NCBI RefSeq assembly: GCF_025753795.1
Contig: NZ_JAOWPS010000002.1
Coordinates: 1,124,501 to 1,188,500 of the forward strand
Length of the DNA: 64,000 nt
Origin: Mesorhizobium sp. YC-39
GTDB taxonomy: Bacteria; Pseudomonadota; Alphaproteobacteria; Rhizobiales; Rhizobiaceae
Direction of reading: 5' to 3'
Shown here one piece after another: positions 16,328 to 25,540 of the stretch (within the stretch, counting starts at the first letter, position 1; each line of letters starts with the position of its first letter). The notes under the pieces are model-generated. The model ran no database searches, was not told the origin of the DNA, and worked only from the letters and a program-made list of their open reading frames with translations. The translations under genes were made by a program, and so were the position numbers.

Positions 16328-17518
16328 ATGTTCCTCCCCTTCTTCCTCGAACTGAAGGTCGCGCGCGTTCCCGTCTCGCTCAGGGAATATTTGTCGCTGC
16401 TGGAAGGGCTGGAAGCCGGGCTGGTCGACTATGACGTCGAGGGCTTTTATTACCTCGCCCGCTCGGCCCTGGTGAAGGACGAGCGTTACATTGATCGCTT
16501 CGACCAGGTCTTTGCTCACGTCTTCAAAGGTGTCGAGGCCTTGGCCGGGACAGATGCCGTCGACGTCGCGAACATTCCCGAGGAATGGCTGCGCCGCCTC
16601 GCCGAAAGGCACCTGACCGACGAGGAGAAAAAACTGGTCGAGGCGCTCGGCGGCTTCGAAAAGCTGATGGAGACGCTGAAGCAGCGGCTGGAGGAGCAAA
16701 AAGGCCGCCATCAGGGCGGCTCGAAATGGATCGGCACCGGCGGCACCTCGCCCTTCGGTGCCTATGGCTACAACCCCGAAGGCGTGCGCATCGGCCAGCA
16801 CGAAAGCCGCCACCGCCGCGCCGTCAAAGTCTGGGACAGACGCGAATTCAGGAATTTCGACGATGCCGTCGAGCTCGGCACCCGCAACATCAAGATCGCG
16901 CTGAAACGCCTGCGCCGCTGGGTGCGCGAAGGCGCGGAGGAGGAGTTCGACCTGCCCGGCACCATCCATGCCACCGCCGAGCACGGCTATCTCGACGTCA
17001 AGACGCGGCCCGAGCGGCGCAACGCCGTGAAGCTCCTGATGTTCTTCGATGTCGGTGGCTCGATGGATGACCACATTAGGAGCGTCGAGGAGTTGTTTTC
17101 GGCCGCCCGCGCCGAATTCCGCCAGCTCGAATATTTTTACTTTCACAACTGCCTCTACGAGGGCGTTTGGAAGGACAATCGCCGCCGCCATGCCGAGGTA
17201 ATCCCGACCTTCGACCTGCTCCACAAATACGGACCGGACTACAAGGTAATCGTCGTCGGCGACGCCTCAATGAGCCCCTACGAGATCGCCCATCCCGGCG
17301 GCTCGGTCGAACACTGGAATCCCGAGGCCGGTGCCGTCTGGCTCGGCCGGCTGCTGCAGCAATGGCCGAATGCGGTCTGGTTCAACCCGGAAAACCAGAA
17401 GAACTGGGGTTTTACCCATTCGATCGCCATGATCAGCGACATCTTCGGCGGCCGTATGTTTCCGCTGACGCTGGCTGGCCTCGAAGCAGCGACAAAGCAA
17501 TTGTCGAGGAAACACTGA
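16328..17518 (+). CDS. VWA domain protein, CoxE-like
   Basis: The protein has 396 residues. The N-terminal half is helical and ends in GTGGTSPFGAYGYNPEGVRIG, a segment typical of CoxE-like proteins. The VWA domain begins at about residue 235; its metal site reads DVGGSMDD, with Gly in place of the first Ser of the DxSxS motif. CoxE/NorD-type proteins pair with MoxR ATPases, consistent with the gene two positions upstream. The complex they serve is not encoded nearby. The protein is likely cytosolic. Confidence 0.88.
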   Translation: MFLPFFLELKVARVPVSLREYLSLLEGLEAGLVDYDVEGFYYLARSALVKDERYIDRFDQVFAHVFKGVEALAGTDAVDVANIPEEWLRRLAERHLTDEEKKLVEALGGFEKLMETLKQRLEEQKGRHQGGSKWIGTGGTSPFGAYGYNPEGVRIGQHESRHRRAVKVWDRREFRNFDDAVELGTRNIKIALKRLRRWVREGAEEEFDLPGTIHATAEHGYLDVKTRPERRNAVKLLMFFDVGGSMDDHIRSVEELFSAARAEFRQLEYFYFHNCLYEGVWKDNRRRHAEVIPTFDLLHKYGPDYKVIVVGDASMSPYEIAHPGGSVEHWNPEAGAVWLGRLLQQWPNAVWFNPENQKNWGFTHSIAMISDIFGGRMFPLTLAGLEAATKQLSRKH

Positions 17519-17611
17519 CAACGGCGGCTGGGCAGGCCTGTAACAAATGCCTATGTTGGAACGAAAAGGAATTGCAACCAATAACGAGCCGCCAAGGCTG
17601 AGGAGATTTCA

Positions 17612-18016
17612 ATGGACACCCACGCCTACCCCGTTACCCGCACCGACGCCGAATGGCGCGCCAGGCTGACACCGGAGCAATATGCGGTCATGCGCGGCCA
17701 CGGCACCGAGCGGCCGGGAAGCTGCGCCCTGCTCTACGAGAAGCGCGCCGGCACGTTTTCCTGCGTCGGCTGCGACCAGCCGCTGTTCGAATCCAAGCTG
17801 AAGTTCGAGAGCGGCACCGGCTGGCCGAGCTTCAACGACCCGGTGCCCGGTTCGGTTGAGACCACCGTCGACCGCAGCTACGGCATGGTGCGCACTGAAT
17901 GCCACTGCGCCCGCTGCGGCAGCCATCTCGGCCATGTCTTCGAGGACGGCCCGCCGCCGACAGGCCTGCGCTACTGCATCAACGGCGTGGCGCTGAAATT
18001 CGAGCCGACGGCCTGA
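17612..18016 (+). CDS. msrB: peptide-methionine (R)-S-oxide reductase
   Basis: The protein has 134 residues. Two CxxC pairs (Cys51/Cys54 and Cys99/Cys102) bind zinc. The catalytic Cys is Cys122 in [19 protein letters not shown] is the substrate-binding segment. The enzyme reduces the R-form of methionine sulfoxide in proteins and takes electrons from thioredoxin; no signal peptide is seen, so it works in the cytosol. It is transcribed alone, with a strong terminator downstream. Confidence 0.96.
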   Translation: MDTHAYPVTRTDAEWRARLTPEQYAVMRGHGTERPGSCALLYEKRAGTFSCVGCDQPLFESKLKFESGTGWPSFNDPVPGSVETTVDRSYGMVRTECHCARCGSHLGHVFEDGPPPTGLRYCINGVALKFEPTA

Positions 18017-18040
18017 GCCATCGCTTCGATCGTCACCTTG

Positions 18041-18066
18041 CAAAGGGCGGCTGCGGCCGCCCTTTT
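18041..18066 (+). terminator. Rho-independent terminator of msrB
   Basis: AAAGGGCGGC and GCCGCCCTTT form a 10-bp stem followed by T residues, between two convergent genes. Confidence 0.88.
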
Positions 18067-18083
18067 TCATGCGCGTATCGTTG

Positions 18084-18428
18084 TCAAACCACGACCACCA
18101 GGATCAGCCACAGCGCAGAACCGATCATCATCAGCGAGGCCTTGAGGCCGCCGGACTTTTCCGCGGTTCGCCAGACGGCAAGGGTGAGGAAGATGTTGTA
18201 GGGCACCGGCGCGAAATGCACGGCGAGGACGAGGGCAAGCGGCATTTTCAGCCCGAGCAGGATGAGTGCCAGCACCGACGCAGCAGCGTTGATCGCCGTG
18301 CCTACCAGGACCAGATCCCGCCAGAACAGCCGGTCGAGTGGCGCCGCGCCCTGCCAGCGCGAACGGAAGAAACCGGCCGGGTGACTGGCCTTCTTCGCCG
18401 CCATTTCGGCCGGATCCGAATTGCCCAT
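18084..18428 (-). CDS. small membrane protein of unknown function
   Basis: The protein has 114 residues. A polar, basic N-terminus is followed by three hydrophobic segments, the last ending in the Val-rich C-terminus. I chose the ATG at 18428 (MGNSDPAEM) since the open frame upstream has no membrane or conserved character. I cannot assign a family. It is convergent with msrB and divergent from the arsenate-reductase-like gene. Confidence 0.65.
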   Translation of the reverse strand: MGNSDPAEMAAKKASHPAGFFRSRWQGAAPLDRLFWRDLVLVGTAINAAASVLALILLGLKMPLALVLAVHFAPVPYNIFLTLAVWRTAEKSGGLKASLMMIGSALWLILVVVV

Positions 18429-18610
18429 CGATTGAGCCTCGCTTGCGCTCGTGGAGCGTCGAAAATGCCGAACCTTACCGGCAAAGCAAGACCCCGCGAA
18501 ATGTGACACGTACATGACACAGAAATCTGTCATTAACCTTTCACGACCCGGAACCGATGATCCGAAATAGTCATTCAGTCATTTGCAACGCCAGCATGGA
18601 GGAGTTCTGA

Positions 18611-19120
18611 ATGAGCGATCATGTCTACAATGTCCTCTTTCTCTGCAACGCCAATTCGGCCCGGTCGATCATGGGCGAAGCTATTCTCAATCGCATTGGC
18701 GCCGGCCGCTTCAAGGCCTATTCTGCCGGTTCGCAACCGAAGGGTACTGTCAATCCCTATGCGCTGCAGTTGCTGGAAAGCCTGAAATACGACACAGCCT
18801 TCGCCCGGTCGAAAAGCTGGGACGAATTCTCCAAACCCGGCTCGCCGGAGATGAATTTCGTCTTCACCGTTTGCGACAACACGGCGAATGAAAGCTGCCC
18901 GATCTGGCCCGGCCACCCGATGACAGCACTTTGGGCGGTGCCGGACCCGGCCAAGGCCGACGGCACCGAGGCCGAGCAGCATCTCGCCTTCGCCGAGGCC
19001 TACCGCATGCTCAACAACCGCATCGCGGTATTCACCAACTTGCCGATGGAATCGCTCGACAATCTGGCACTGCAGCAACATCTCGACGACATCGGCCGCG
19101 ACGCTTCGAAGCAAAACTGA
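18611..19120 (+). CDS. low-molecular-weight phosphatase fold protein, arsenate reductase (ArsC) type
   Basis: The protein has 169 residues. The phosphate loop is CNANSARS with the C-x5-R pattern at Cys12-Arg18. The general acid is supplied by AVPDPAKADG. FTVCDNTANESCPIWPGHP is typical of thioredoxin-linked arsenate reductases and of the rhizobial ArsC group. No arsenic transporter or ars regulator lies nearby, so it may serve another phosphatase role. GGAGG precedes the ATG. The gene stands alone between a membrane protein and a convergent unknown gene. Confidence 0.85.
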   Translation: MSDHVYNVLFLCNANSARSIMGEAILNRIGAGRFKAYSAGSQPKGTVNPYALQLLESLKYDTAFARSKSWDEFSKPGSPEMNFVFTVCDNTANESCPIWPGHPMTALWAVPDPAKADGTEAEQHLAFAEAYRMLNNRIAVFTNLPMESLDNLALQQHLDDIGRDASKQN

Positions 19121-19171
19121 GGGCGATGCGTTTCGATTGCCGTGCGTTCAGTGCGAGGCGGGCGACCGAAC

Positions 19172-19621
19172 TCACGATCGGGCTTCGTGTCCCAGAACCT
19201 CGACGACCGCGCGTTCGACGCGCGAAGCCTCCGTCACCAGCCAGTCGGCCATCGCCGGCCAGTTGTCCTCGGCAAAGCAGTTCACCCGCCACATCGAATT
19301 GATGCCGAGGCCCTCGCAACTCTGTTCCGGCCTGAGCTTCAGCCTGCCTTCTATCGCCGGCTGGAAGGGCTTCAACCGCGACCAGGCTTCGGTGGCGCCG
19401 AACTTCTCATTGCGGCCGAAGAAGACACCGACATGATTCTGCGCCGGCGCGACATACATGGAAAGGACCAGCGCGAAGTCTGGCAGCCCGCGCTGCCAGA
19501 ACCAGGGTCCGCGCCGCGCCAACAGAGCCCTTTCTTCCGGATGCCGTTCCGCAAACAGCGTCCAGAAGCCGCGTTGGCGGAATTCAGAGGCGCGGCGGGC
19601 GCCAAAGTCGAATTCGCTCAT
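19172..19621 (-). CDS. conserved hypothetical protein, possibly DUF4268-like
   Basis: The protein has 149 residues. It starts MSEFDFGARRASEFRQRGFWTLFAERHPE and contains MYVAPAQNHVGVFFGRNEKF and later WPAMADWLVTEASRVERAV. The FW...F opening, the central strand pair and the closing helix recall the DUF4268 domain found near restriction genes and on its own. No nuclease motif is seen. It follows gapR on the same strand with a core repeat element in between. The family call is tentative. Confidence 0.6.
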   Translation of the reverse strand: MSEFDFGARRASEFRQRGFWTLFAERHPEERALLARRGPWFWQRGLPDFALVLSMYVAPAQNHVGVFFGRNEKFGATEAWSRLKPFQPAIEGRLKLRPEQSCEGLGINSMWRVNCFAEDNWPAMADWLVTEASRVERAVVEVLGHEARS

Positions 19622-19659
19622 GGTTCGATGCTCGCTCCAGCATCACGCTCAGGTAGTTT

Positions 19660-19711
19660 CGAGAACCGGAGCGCAGCGGACATTTGGGTCCGTGGGCACC
19701 GGAAGCACAGA
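19660..19711 (-). repeat. core copy of the 140-bp structured repeat (copy C)
   Basis: It shares GAGAACCGGAGC and CACCGGAAGC with copies A (20144-20287) and B (61800-61937). The inner hairpin reads CGGAC...GTCCG where A and B read CGTAC...GTACG, which keeps the pairing. It lies 45 bases beyond the gapR stop on the minus strand. The outer stems are not preserved. Confidence 0.6.
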
Positions 19712-19755
19712 AAACGCCATCAGATGGCCGCCGGAGTAGAATTTCCAGACAGTCT

Positions 19756-20016
19756 CTACACCATGCCGAGCGCGGCTTTGTACAGATCGAGGATGGTTTC
19801 CTCTTCCTGGCGCTCCGCCTGATCCTTCTTGCGCAGCCGGATGATAGACCGCATCGCCTTGGTGTCGAAGCCGGTGCCCTTGGCTTCGGCGAACACTTCC
19901 TTGATGTCGTCGGAGATGGTCTTCTTCTCTTCCTCGAGCCGCTCGATGCGCTCGATGAAGGCACGCAACTGGCCGGCGGCAACAGTCTGGCTGGTTTCGG
20001 TGATGTCGTCGGCCAT
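19756..20016 (-). CDS. gapR: GapR-family (DUF2312) nucleoid-associated DNA-binding protein
   Basis: The protein has 86 residues and is nearly all helix. It carries [22 protein letters not shown], an acidic heptad region, and the conserved [20 protein letters not shown], which match DUF2312. In Caulobacter this family is GapR, which binds overtwisted AT-rich DNA ahead of polymerases and replication forks and is essential there. The length and sequence pattern fit fully. It is probably monocistronic. Confidence 0.93.
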   Translation of the reverse strand: MADDITETSQTVAAGQLRAFIERIERLEEEKKTISDDIKEVFAEAKGTGFDTKAMRSIIRLRKKDQAERQEEETILDLYKAALGMV

Positions 20017-20143
20017 GTTTTTCTCCGCTTCGTTTCATGCCGCGACTCGCTGGACAAACGGCAAATTTGAGCGGGTTCGATGCCCGACCGGGCGCGGCGG
20101 GTCAAGCTGTTATCGATGCGGCATGAAGGGTTGGGCACACCCG

Positions 20144-20287
20144 AAGGTGTGTTGAGATTCAGGTCAGGCCGAGCCGAAAATGGTGGCCGCCGAGAACCGG
20201 AGCGGAACGTACTTAAAGTACGTGAGCACCGGAAGCGCAGGAAGCCGGCGTTTGCAGGCCGGCATCACCTGAATATCGGCACACCTT
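20144..20287 (-). repeat. 140-bp structured repeat element, copy A
   Basis: Outer stem AAGGTGTG/CACACCTT, next stem ATTCAGGT/ACCTGAAT, and central hairpin ACGTACTT-AAAGTACGT. The element begins inside the stop codon of pyc on the minus strand, so it forms its immediate 3' UTR. Copy B has the same layout with a different outer stem (GAGATGGG/CCCATCTC), which shows pairing is kept. The minus strand also has an open frame, but it is not a gene. Confidence 0.8.
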
Positions 20288-23200
20288 AGCCGAAGGCGAT
20301 CAAGAGATCCTTGGCGTCGATCTGGTCGCCGGCCTTGACCAGCACTTCGGCAATCGTGCCGTCGCGCTCGGCATGCAATGCCGTTTCCATCTTCATCGCC
20401 TCGATCGATAAGAGCACGTCGCCGGCCTTGACCGCCTGGCCTGCAGCAACCGCAAGAGCCGAGACGACGCCCGGCATCGGCGCGCCGACATGTGCCTCGT
20501 TGCCGGGCTCTGCCTTGCGCCGCGCCTTGGCGGCGGAGGCGCCATGCGCGCGGTCCGGCACCTTGACGCGACGCGGCTGGCCGTTGAGCTCGAAGAACAC
20601 GGTAACCATGCCCTTTTCGTCGACGTCGCCTATGGCCAGACACCGCACCACCAGCGTCTTGCCCTTTTCGATGTCGATGAAGATCTCGTCCTCCGGCTTC
20701 ATGCCGTAGAAATAGGTCGGTGTCGGCAGCACGCTGACCGGCCCGTAGGTTTCCTGCGCGGCAGCGAAATCCGTGAAGACTTTCGGGTACATCAGCCACG
20801 AGGCGAACTCGTATTCGCTGAGCTTGCGCTCCAGCTTTTCCTCGATCTCCTTGCGGCTGGCCTTGAGATTGGCCGCTTTCAAAAGCGATCCCGGCCGCGC
20901 CGTGATCGGCTTGTCACCTTTCAACACCTTCTTCTGAAGTGCCTGCGGCCAGCCACCGGGCGACTGGCCGAGATCGCCGCGCAGCATAGAGACGACCGAG
21001 TCTGGAAAGGCGATATCCCGTGAAGGGTTCTCAACATCGGCCACGGTCAGGTCCTGGCTCACCATCATCAGCGCCATGTCACCGACGACCTTTGACGACG
21101 GCGTCACCTTGACGATGTCGCCGAACATCAGATTGACGTCGTGATAGGTCTGCGCCACCTCGTGCCAGCGCGTCTCCAGCCCGAGCGAGCGCGCCTGTTC
21201 CTTGAGGTTGGTGAACTGCCCACCGGGCATCTCATGCAGATAAACTTCTGACGCCGGTCCTTTCAGGTCGCTCTCGAACGCGGCATACTGGTTGCGCACC
21301 GCTTCCCAGTAGAACGAGATGTTCCTGATCCATTGCGGATCAAGCCCCGGGTCGCGCTCGGTGCCCCTCAGCGCCTCGACGATCGAACCCAGGCAAGGCT
21401 GCGATGTGTTGCCCGACAGGGAATCCATCGCCGCATCGATCGCGTCGACGCCGCTGTCCACCGCCGCCAGCACCGTCGCGGCCGACAGGCCCGACGTGTC
21501 GTGCGTGTGGAAATGGATCGGCAGGTCAGTCGCCTCGCGCAGCGCCTTGAACAGCACCCTGGCCGCAGCCGGCTTCAACAGCCCGGCCATGTCCTTGACC
21601 GCGATGATATGGGCGCCTGCCGCCTGCAACTCCCTGGCCAGACCGACATAGTATTTGAGATCGTACTTGGCCCGCGCCGGGTCGAGTATGTCGCCGGTGT
21701 AGCAGATCGCCGCCTCGATCAGCTTGCCCTCGGCGCCGACCGCATCCATGGCGACGCGCATATTGTCGACCCAGTTGAGGCAGTCGAAGACGCGAAACAG
21801 GTCGATGCCGCCGGCGGCGGCTTGGCTGACGAAATGCTGGACGACATTGTCGGGATAGTTGGTGTAGCCGACGCCATTGGCGCCACGCAGAAGCATCTGC
21901 AGCAGCAGATTGGGCGCCGCCTCGCGCACCAGCGACAGCCGTTCCCACGGGTCTTCGGTGAGGAAGCGCATGGCGACGTCGAACGTCGCCCCGCCCCAGC
22001 ATTCCAATGACAGAAGTTGTGGCAAGGCCCGCGCATAGGTGCCCGCAATGCCGGCGATGTCATGCGTGCGCATGCGCGTGGCGAGCAGCGACTGATGACC
22101 GTCGCGCATCGTCGTGTCGGTGACGAGCACCTGGCTCTGCTCGCGCATCCAGGCCGCGAATTTCTCCGGCCCAAGCGCGTCCAGCTTCTGCTTGCTGCCG
22201 CCTGGCACATTGCCATTGAGGTAAGGCACGACGGGCGCCGCAGCATCGGCCTTCGGCTGCGGCCGGCCGCGCGTTTCTGGATGACCGTTGACCGAGACAT
22301 CGGCCAGATAGTTGAGCAGCTTGGTCGCTCGGTCCTGCCGCTTCACGCTGGCAAACAGTTCCGGCGTCGTGTCGATAAACTTGGTCGTATAGGAATTGTC
22401 GGCGAAACTCGGATGGTTGATGATCGCTTCGAGAAAGGTGAGGTTGGTCGCCACCCCGCGGATGCGGAACTCGCGCAGCGCCCGGTTCATGCGGGCAATG
22501 GTCTCGGCCGGCGTCGGTGCCCACGCCGTCACCTTCTCCAGCAACGGATCGTAGAAGCGGGTGATGACCGCGCCCGAATAGGCGGTGCCGCCGTCGAGGC
22601 GGATGCCGAAGCCGGTGGCGCCGCGATAGGCGGTGATACGGCCATAGTCCGGGATGAAATTATGCTCGGGATCTTCGGTGGTGATACGGCACTGCAATGC
22701 ATGGCCGTTCAGCCTGATGTCTTTCTGCGCCGGCACGCCCGATTCAGCCGTGCCGATGGCGAAACCGTCGAGGATATGGATCTGCGCCTTGACGATATCG
22801 ATGCCGGTCACTTGCTCGGTGACGGTGTGCTCGACCTGGATGCGCGGATTGACCTCGATGAAGTAGAATTTGCCGGTATCGGCATCCTGTAGGAATTCGA
22901 CCGTCCCGGCGCCGACATAGCTCGTCTCGCGGGCGATCTTCAGCGCATAGCCGCAAAGCTCCTCGCGCAGTGATTGCTCGAGATAAGGCGCCGGCGCCCG
23001 CTCGACGACCTTCTGGTTGCGGCGCTGGATGGAACAGTCGCGCTCGAACAGATGCACGGCATTGCCATGGGTGTCGCCAAGCACCTGCACCTCGACATGG
23101 CGGGCGCGCTCGATCAGCTTTTCGAGATAGACCTCGTCCTTGCCGAAGGCGGCTTTCGCCTCGCGCTTGCCTTCAGTGACTTCTCGGGCAAGGTCTGCTT

Positions 23201-23744
23201 CGGAGCGAATGGCGCGCATGCCGCGCCCGCCGCCGCCCCATGATGCCTTCAGCATCACCGGATAGCCGACCTCCTTGGCCAGTTTCTTGACCGCCTCCAT
23301 GTCATCGGGCAACGGATCGGTGGCGGGGATCACCGGCACGCCGACCTCGATGGCCAGATTGCGCGCCGCGACCTTGTTGCCGAGTCGGCGCATCGTTTCC
23401 GGTTTGGGGCCGATGAAAATGATGCCGGCCTGGGCGCAGGCCTCGGCGAATTCGGGGCTTTCCGACAAAAGCCCGTAGCCCGGATGGATAGCGTCGGCGC
23501 CCGAAAGCCTGGCGACGCGCATCACCTCCTCGATCGACAAATAGCTTTCGATCGGCCCCATGTCCCGGTTGAGGTGCGGTCCGCGCCCCACCTGGTAGCT
23601 TTCATCGGCCTTGAAGCGGTGCAGCGAGTATTTGTCCTCCTCGGCCCAGATCGCCACGGTTTTGAGGCCGAGTTCGTTGGCCGCGCGAAAGACGCGGATG
23701 GCGATTTCGGACCGGTTGGCGACAAGGATCTTCGTGATTGCCAA
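20286..23744 (-). CDS. pyc: pyruvate carboxylase
   Basis: The protein has 1152 residues in a single chain. Biotin carboxylase covers residues 1 to about 455 (GGGGRGMRAI ATP loop, FIEVNPRIQVEH). The carboxyltransferase spans about 530-1000, with TTMRDGHQSLLATRMR. The C-terminal biotinyl domain carries EAMKMET with biotin on Lys1118. The enzyme makes oxaloacetate from pyruvate to refill the TCA cycle. The start is a TTG at 23744 (LAITKILVANRSE) with GGAG 8 bases upstream; the frame is open farther upstream, but that part is not homologous. The stop codon lies in the end of repeat element A. Confidence 0.97.
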   Translation of the reverse strand: MAITKILVANRSEIAIRVFRAANELGLKTVAIWAEEDKYSLHRFKADESYQVGRGPHLNRDMGPIESYLSIEEVMRVARLSGADAIHPGYGLLSESPEFAEACAQAGIIFIGPKPETMRRLGNKVAARNLAIEVGVPVIPATDPLPDDMEAVKKLAKEVGYPVMLKASWGGGGRGMRAIRSEADLAREVTEGKREAKAAFGKDEVYLEKLIERARHVEVQVLGDTHGNAVHLFERDCSIQRRNQKVVERAPAPYLEQSLREELCGYALKIARETSYVGAGTVEFLQDADTGKFYFIEVNPRIQVEHTVTEQVTGIDIVKAQIHILDGFAIGTAESGVPAQKDIRLNGHALQCRITTEDPEHNFIPDYGRITAYRGATGFGIRLDGGTAYSGAVITRFYDPLLEKVTAWAPTPAETIARMNRALREFRIRGVATNLTFLEAIINHPSFADNSYTTKFIDTTPELFASVKRQDRATKLLNYLADVSVNGHPETRGRPQPKADAAAPVVPYLNGNVPGGSKQKLDALGPEKFAAWMREQSQVLVTDTTMRDGHQSLLATRMRTHDIAGIAGTYARALPQLLSLECWGGATFDVAMRFLTEDPWERLSLVREAAPNLLLQMLLRGANGVGYTNYPDNVVQHFVSQAAAGGIDLFRVFDCLNWVDNMRVAMDAVGAEGKLIEAAICYTGDILDPARAKYDLKYYVGLARELQAAGAHIIAVKDMAGLLKPAAARVLFKALREATDLPIHFHTHDTSGLSAATVLAAVDSGVDAIDAAMDSLSGNTSQPCLGSIVEALRGTERDPGLDPQWIRNISFYWEAVRNQYAAFESDLKGPASEVYLHEMPGGQFTNLKEQARSLGLETRWHEVAQTYHDVNLMFGDIVKVTPSSKVVGDMALMMVSQDLTVADVENPSRDIAFPDSVVSMLRGDLGQSPGGWPQALQKKVLKGDKPITARPGSLLKAANLKASRKEIEEKLERKLSEYEFASWLMYPKVFTDFAAAQETYGPVSVLPTPTYFYGMKPEDEIFIDIEKGKTLVVRCLAIGDVDEKGMVTVFFELNGQPRRVKVPDRAHGASAAKARRKAEPGNEAHVGAPMPGVVSALAVAAGQAVKAGDVLLSIEAMKMETALHAERDGTIAEVLVKAGDQIDAKDLLIAFG

Positions 23745-23868
23745 GGACAAGGCTCCAGAGATGGAGGGATGGGGGCTGAGGCAATGATTAGCGTGAAAAT
23801 GCTGCAGCGCAAACAAAAACGCGCGACACTTAAACCGATTTAAATTGATTGTTTGCGCCAACAACGAA

Positions 23869-23896
23869 AAATGCCCGGCGCTAGGCGCCGGGCATT
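23869..23896 (-). terminator. Rho-independent terminator of the liv operon
   Basis: AATGCCCGGCGC and GCGCCGGGCATT form a perfect 12-bp stem with a 3-base loop, followed on the minus strand by TTTT. It lies 23 bases past the livJ stop. Confidence 0.92.
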
Positions 23897-23918
23897 CGAA
23901 TTGTCGTCGCCGACAGGC

Positions 23919-25037
23919 TTACATCTTCTGAACGTAGGTGTACTTGCCGTCGTCGCCCTTCTTCCATTCGTACATGACGTAGCCGGGCAGCGTCGGATCG
24001 CCCTTCGCGTCATAGGAGAGGTCGCCCAGCACGGTCTTGAACGGACCCTTTTCGTGAAGCGCCTTGGCGACTTCTTGCGGATCGTTCGACTTGGCGGCCG
24101 TCGCGGCTGCGGCGATCGCTTGCGCCGCGGCGTAGGCGTAGAGCGTGTATGCCTCGGGTTCGAAGCCCTGGGCGCGGAACTTCTCGACGAGTTCCTTGTT
24201 GGCGGGAATCAGGCGCGGATCCGGGCCGAACGTGTTAAGCGTACCCGCGACCGCATCGCCCGCGATCGAAGCCAGTTCGTTCGATACGATGCCGTCGCCG
24301 GAAACCAGCGTGGCCTTGAGGCCCTGATCAGCCGCCTGGCGGATAATCAGGCCGGCTTCGGTGTGCAGGCCGCCCCAATAGATGATGGAAACGCCGGCTT
24401 CCTTCATCTTGGCGATCAGCGCCGAGAAGTCCTTGTCGCCGACATTGACGCCTTCATACATGACTTCCGTCAGGCCGGCTGCGTTCATCGCCTTCTTGGT
24501 CTCGTCGGCAAGGCCTTGACCGTAGGTCGTCTTGTCGTGGATGACCGCGATCTTGGCGTCCTTGAAGTTCGCCGCCAGATAAGCGCCGGCGATGCTGCCC
24601 TGCTGATCGTCGCGGCCGCAGGTGCGGAACACGTTCCACAGGCCGCGTTCGGTGAACTGCGGGTTGGTCGCGGCCGGTGTGATCTCGAGGATGCCGTTCT
24701 CCGCGTAGACTTCCGACGCCGGGATCGAGACGCCCGAGTTGAAGTGGCCGACCACGAACTTGACGCCGTCGCCGACGAACTTGTTGGCGACCGAGATGCC
24801 CTGCTTCGGATCGGAAACGTCGTCGCCGATCGAAAGCTTGATCTGCTCGCCATTGATGCCGCCGGCCGCATTGATGTCGGCAACGGCCGCCTCGGCGCCC
24901 TTCTGCAACTGTGCGCCGAAGGCGGCGTTCGGACCGGTGATCGGACCGGCGACGCCGATCAGTACGTCAGCCCACGCGCTGCCGCCGAACGCGACAAGCG
25001 CGGTCAGGGCGACGGCGGACAAAAGTGATTTTCTCAT
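23919..25037 (-). CDS. livJ: branched-chain amino acid ABC transporter, substrate-binding protein
   Basis: The protein has 372 residues. The signal peptide ends at about residue 23 ([12 protein letters not shown]). The mature part is a type I periplasmic-binding fold that opens with [17 protein letters not shown] and contains the family's [17 protein letters not shown]. It captures leucine, isoleucine, valine or a related amino acid in the periplasm for the permeases encoded upstream. GGGAG precedes the ATG at 25037. The substrate could be a different amino acid, as rhizobial Liv systems are broad. The 139-base gap before it may hold its own promoter. Confidence 0.93.
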   Translation of the reverse strand: MRKSLLSAVALTALVAFGGSAWADVLIGVAGPITGPNAAFGAQLQKGAEAAVADINAAGGINGEQIKLSIGDDVSDPKQGISVANKFVGDGVKFVVGHFNSGVSIPASEVYAENGILEITPAATNPQFTERGLWNVFRTCGRDDQQGSIAGAYLAANFKDAKIAVIHDKTTYGQGLADETKKAMNAAGLTEVMYEGVNVGDKDFSALIAKMKEAGVSIIYWGGLHTEAGLIIRQAADQGLKATLVSGDGIVSNELASIAGDAVAGTLNTFGPDPRLIPANKELVEKFRAQGFEPEAYTLYAYAAAQAIAAAATAAKSNDPQEVAKALHEKGPFKTVLGDLSYDAKGDPTLPGYVMYEWKKGDDGKYTYVQKM

Positions 25038-25176
25038 GTAAAACGCTCCCATTTACGGAGTGGGCGTGAATGATGCTTTCATGCGATGCCCACTCTTACT
25101 CGCAGAAAGCGTACTTTGCCGATTTTCAGGCACTTGTCACGCCGATTCATTTCCGAAACGGCGTTAATGATGAACG

Positions 25177-25524
25177 TCAACCTTTTGGTTTCCAGCTCAA
25201 AAGCGATGCTCTTTCGTAGAGCCAATTATACTGTGTCACCATCTGGTTGGTGCGCGTGTATTGATAGCCGATGAAGCCCAATATCATCAGCACGATAGTG
25301 TCGACGATATAGTAATGCAGCGAAAACATCGTGCCGTTGAACAGCGCGTGGTGGATGAACCTTATGCCGAGGCCGAGCCCGAGCATGTAGGCGAACAGCT
25401 GGAGGAAGCTGCGCCATGTCTGGGCGCAGGCCTTGCCCGTCATCCATGCCGCCCAGCCGCCGAGCAGGCAGGTGACGAAGAAGAACTGCCAGATCGAGGG
25501 TTCCTCGTAGAGAATGCCCTGCAT
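25177..25524 (-). CDS. DUF6867-type small membrane protein of the liv operon
   Basis: The protein has 115 residues and three or so membrane helices: WQFFFVTCLLGGWAAWMTG, LFAYMLGLGLGIRFIHH and YYIVDTIVLMILGFIGYQYT. Proteins like it are found directly after livF in many rhizobia. The start at 25524 lies 16 bases from the livF stop. Its role in transport is not known; an auxiliary part of the Liv complex is an inference from context. Confidence 0.8.
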   Translation of the reverse strand: MQGILYEEPSIWQFFFVTCLLGGWAAWMTGKACAQTWRSFLQLFAYMLGLGLGIRFIHHALFNGTMFSLHYYIVDTIVLMILGFIGYQYTRTNQMVTQYNWLYERASLLSWKPKG

Positions 25525-25540
25525 GACTAGACTCCTGAAC

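Noticed and set aside
18551..18576. EcfG-type promoter GGAAC-N17-CATT before the arsenate-reductase-like gene
   Set aside because: The -35 matches but the -10 should be CGTT; one mismatch in four bases is too weak to report.
18611..19120. ars resistance operon
   Set aside because: Only a single ArsC-like gene; no ArsB/Acr3, ArsH or adjacent ArsR. The ArsR-type gene at 10 kb is far away and belongs to another operon.
20164..20799. Open frame on the minus strand ending in the repeat
   Set aside because: It is a shadow of pyc that runs into repeat copy A; a similar C-terminal translation appears at copy B, so it reflects the repeat and not a gene.
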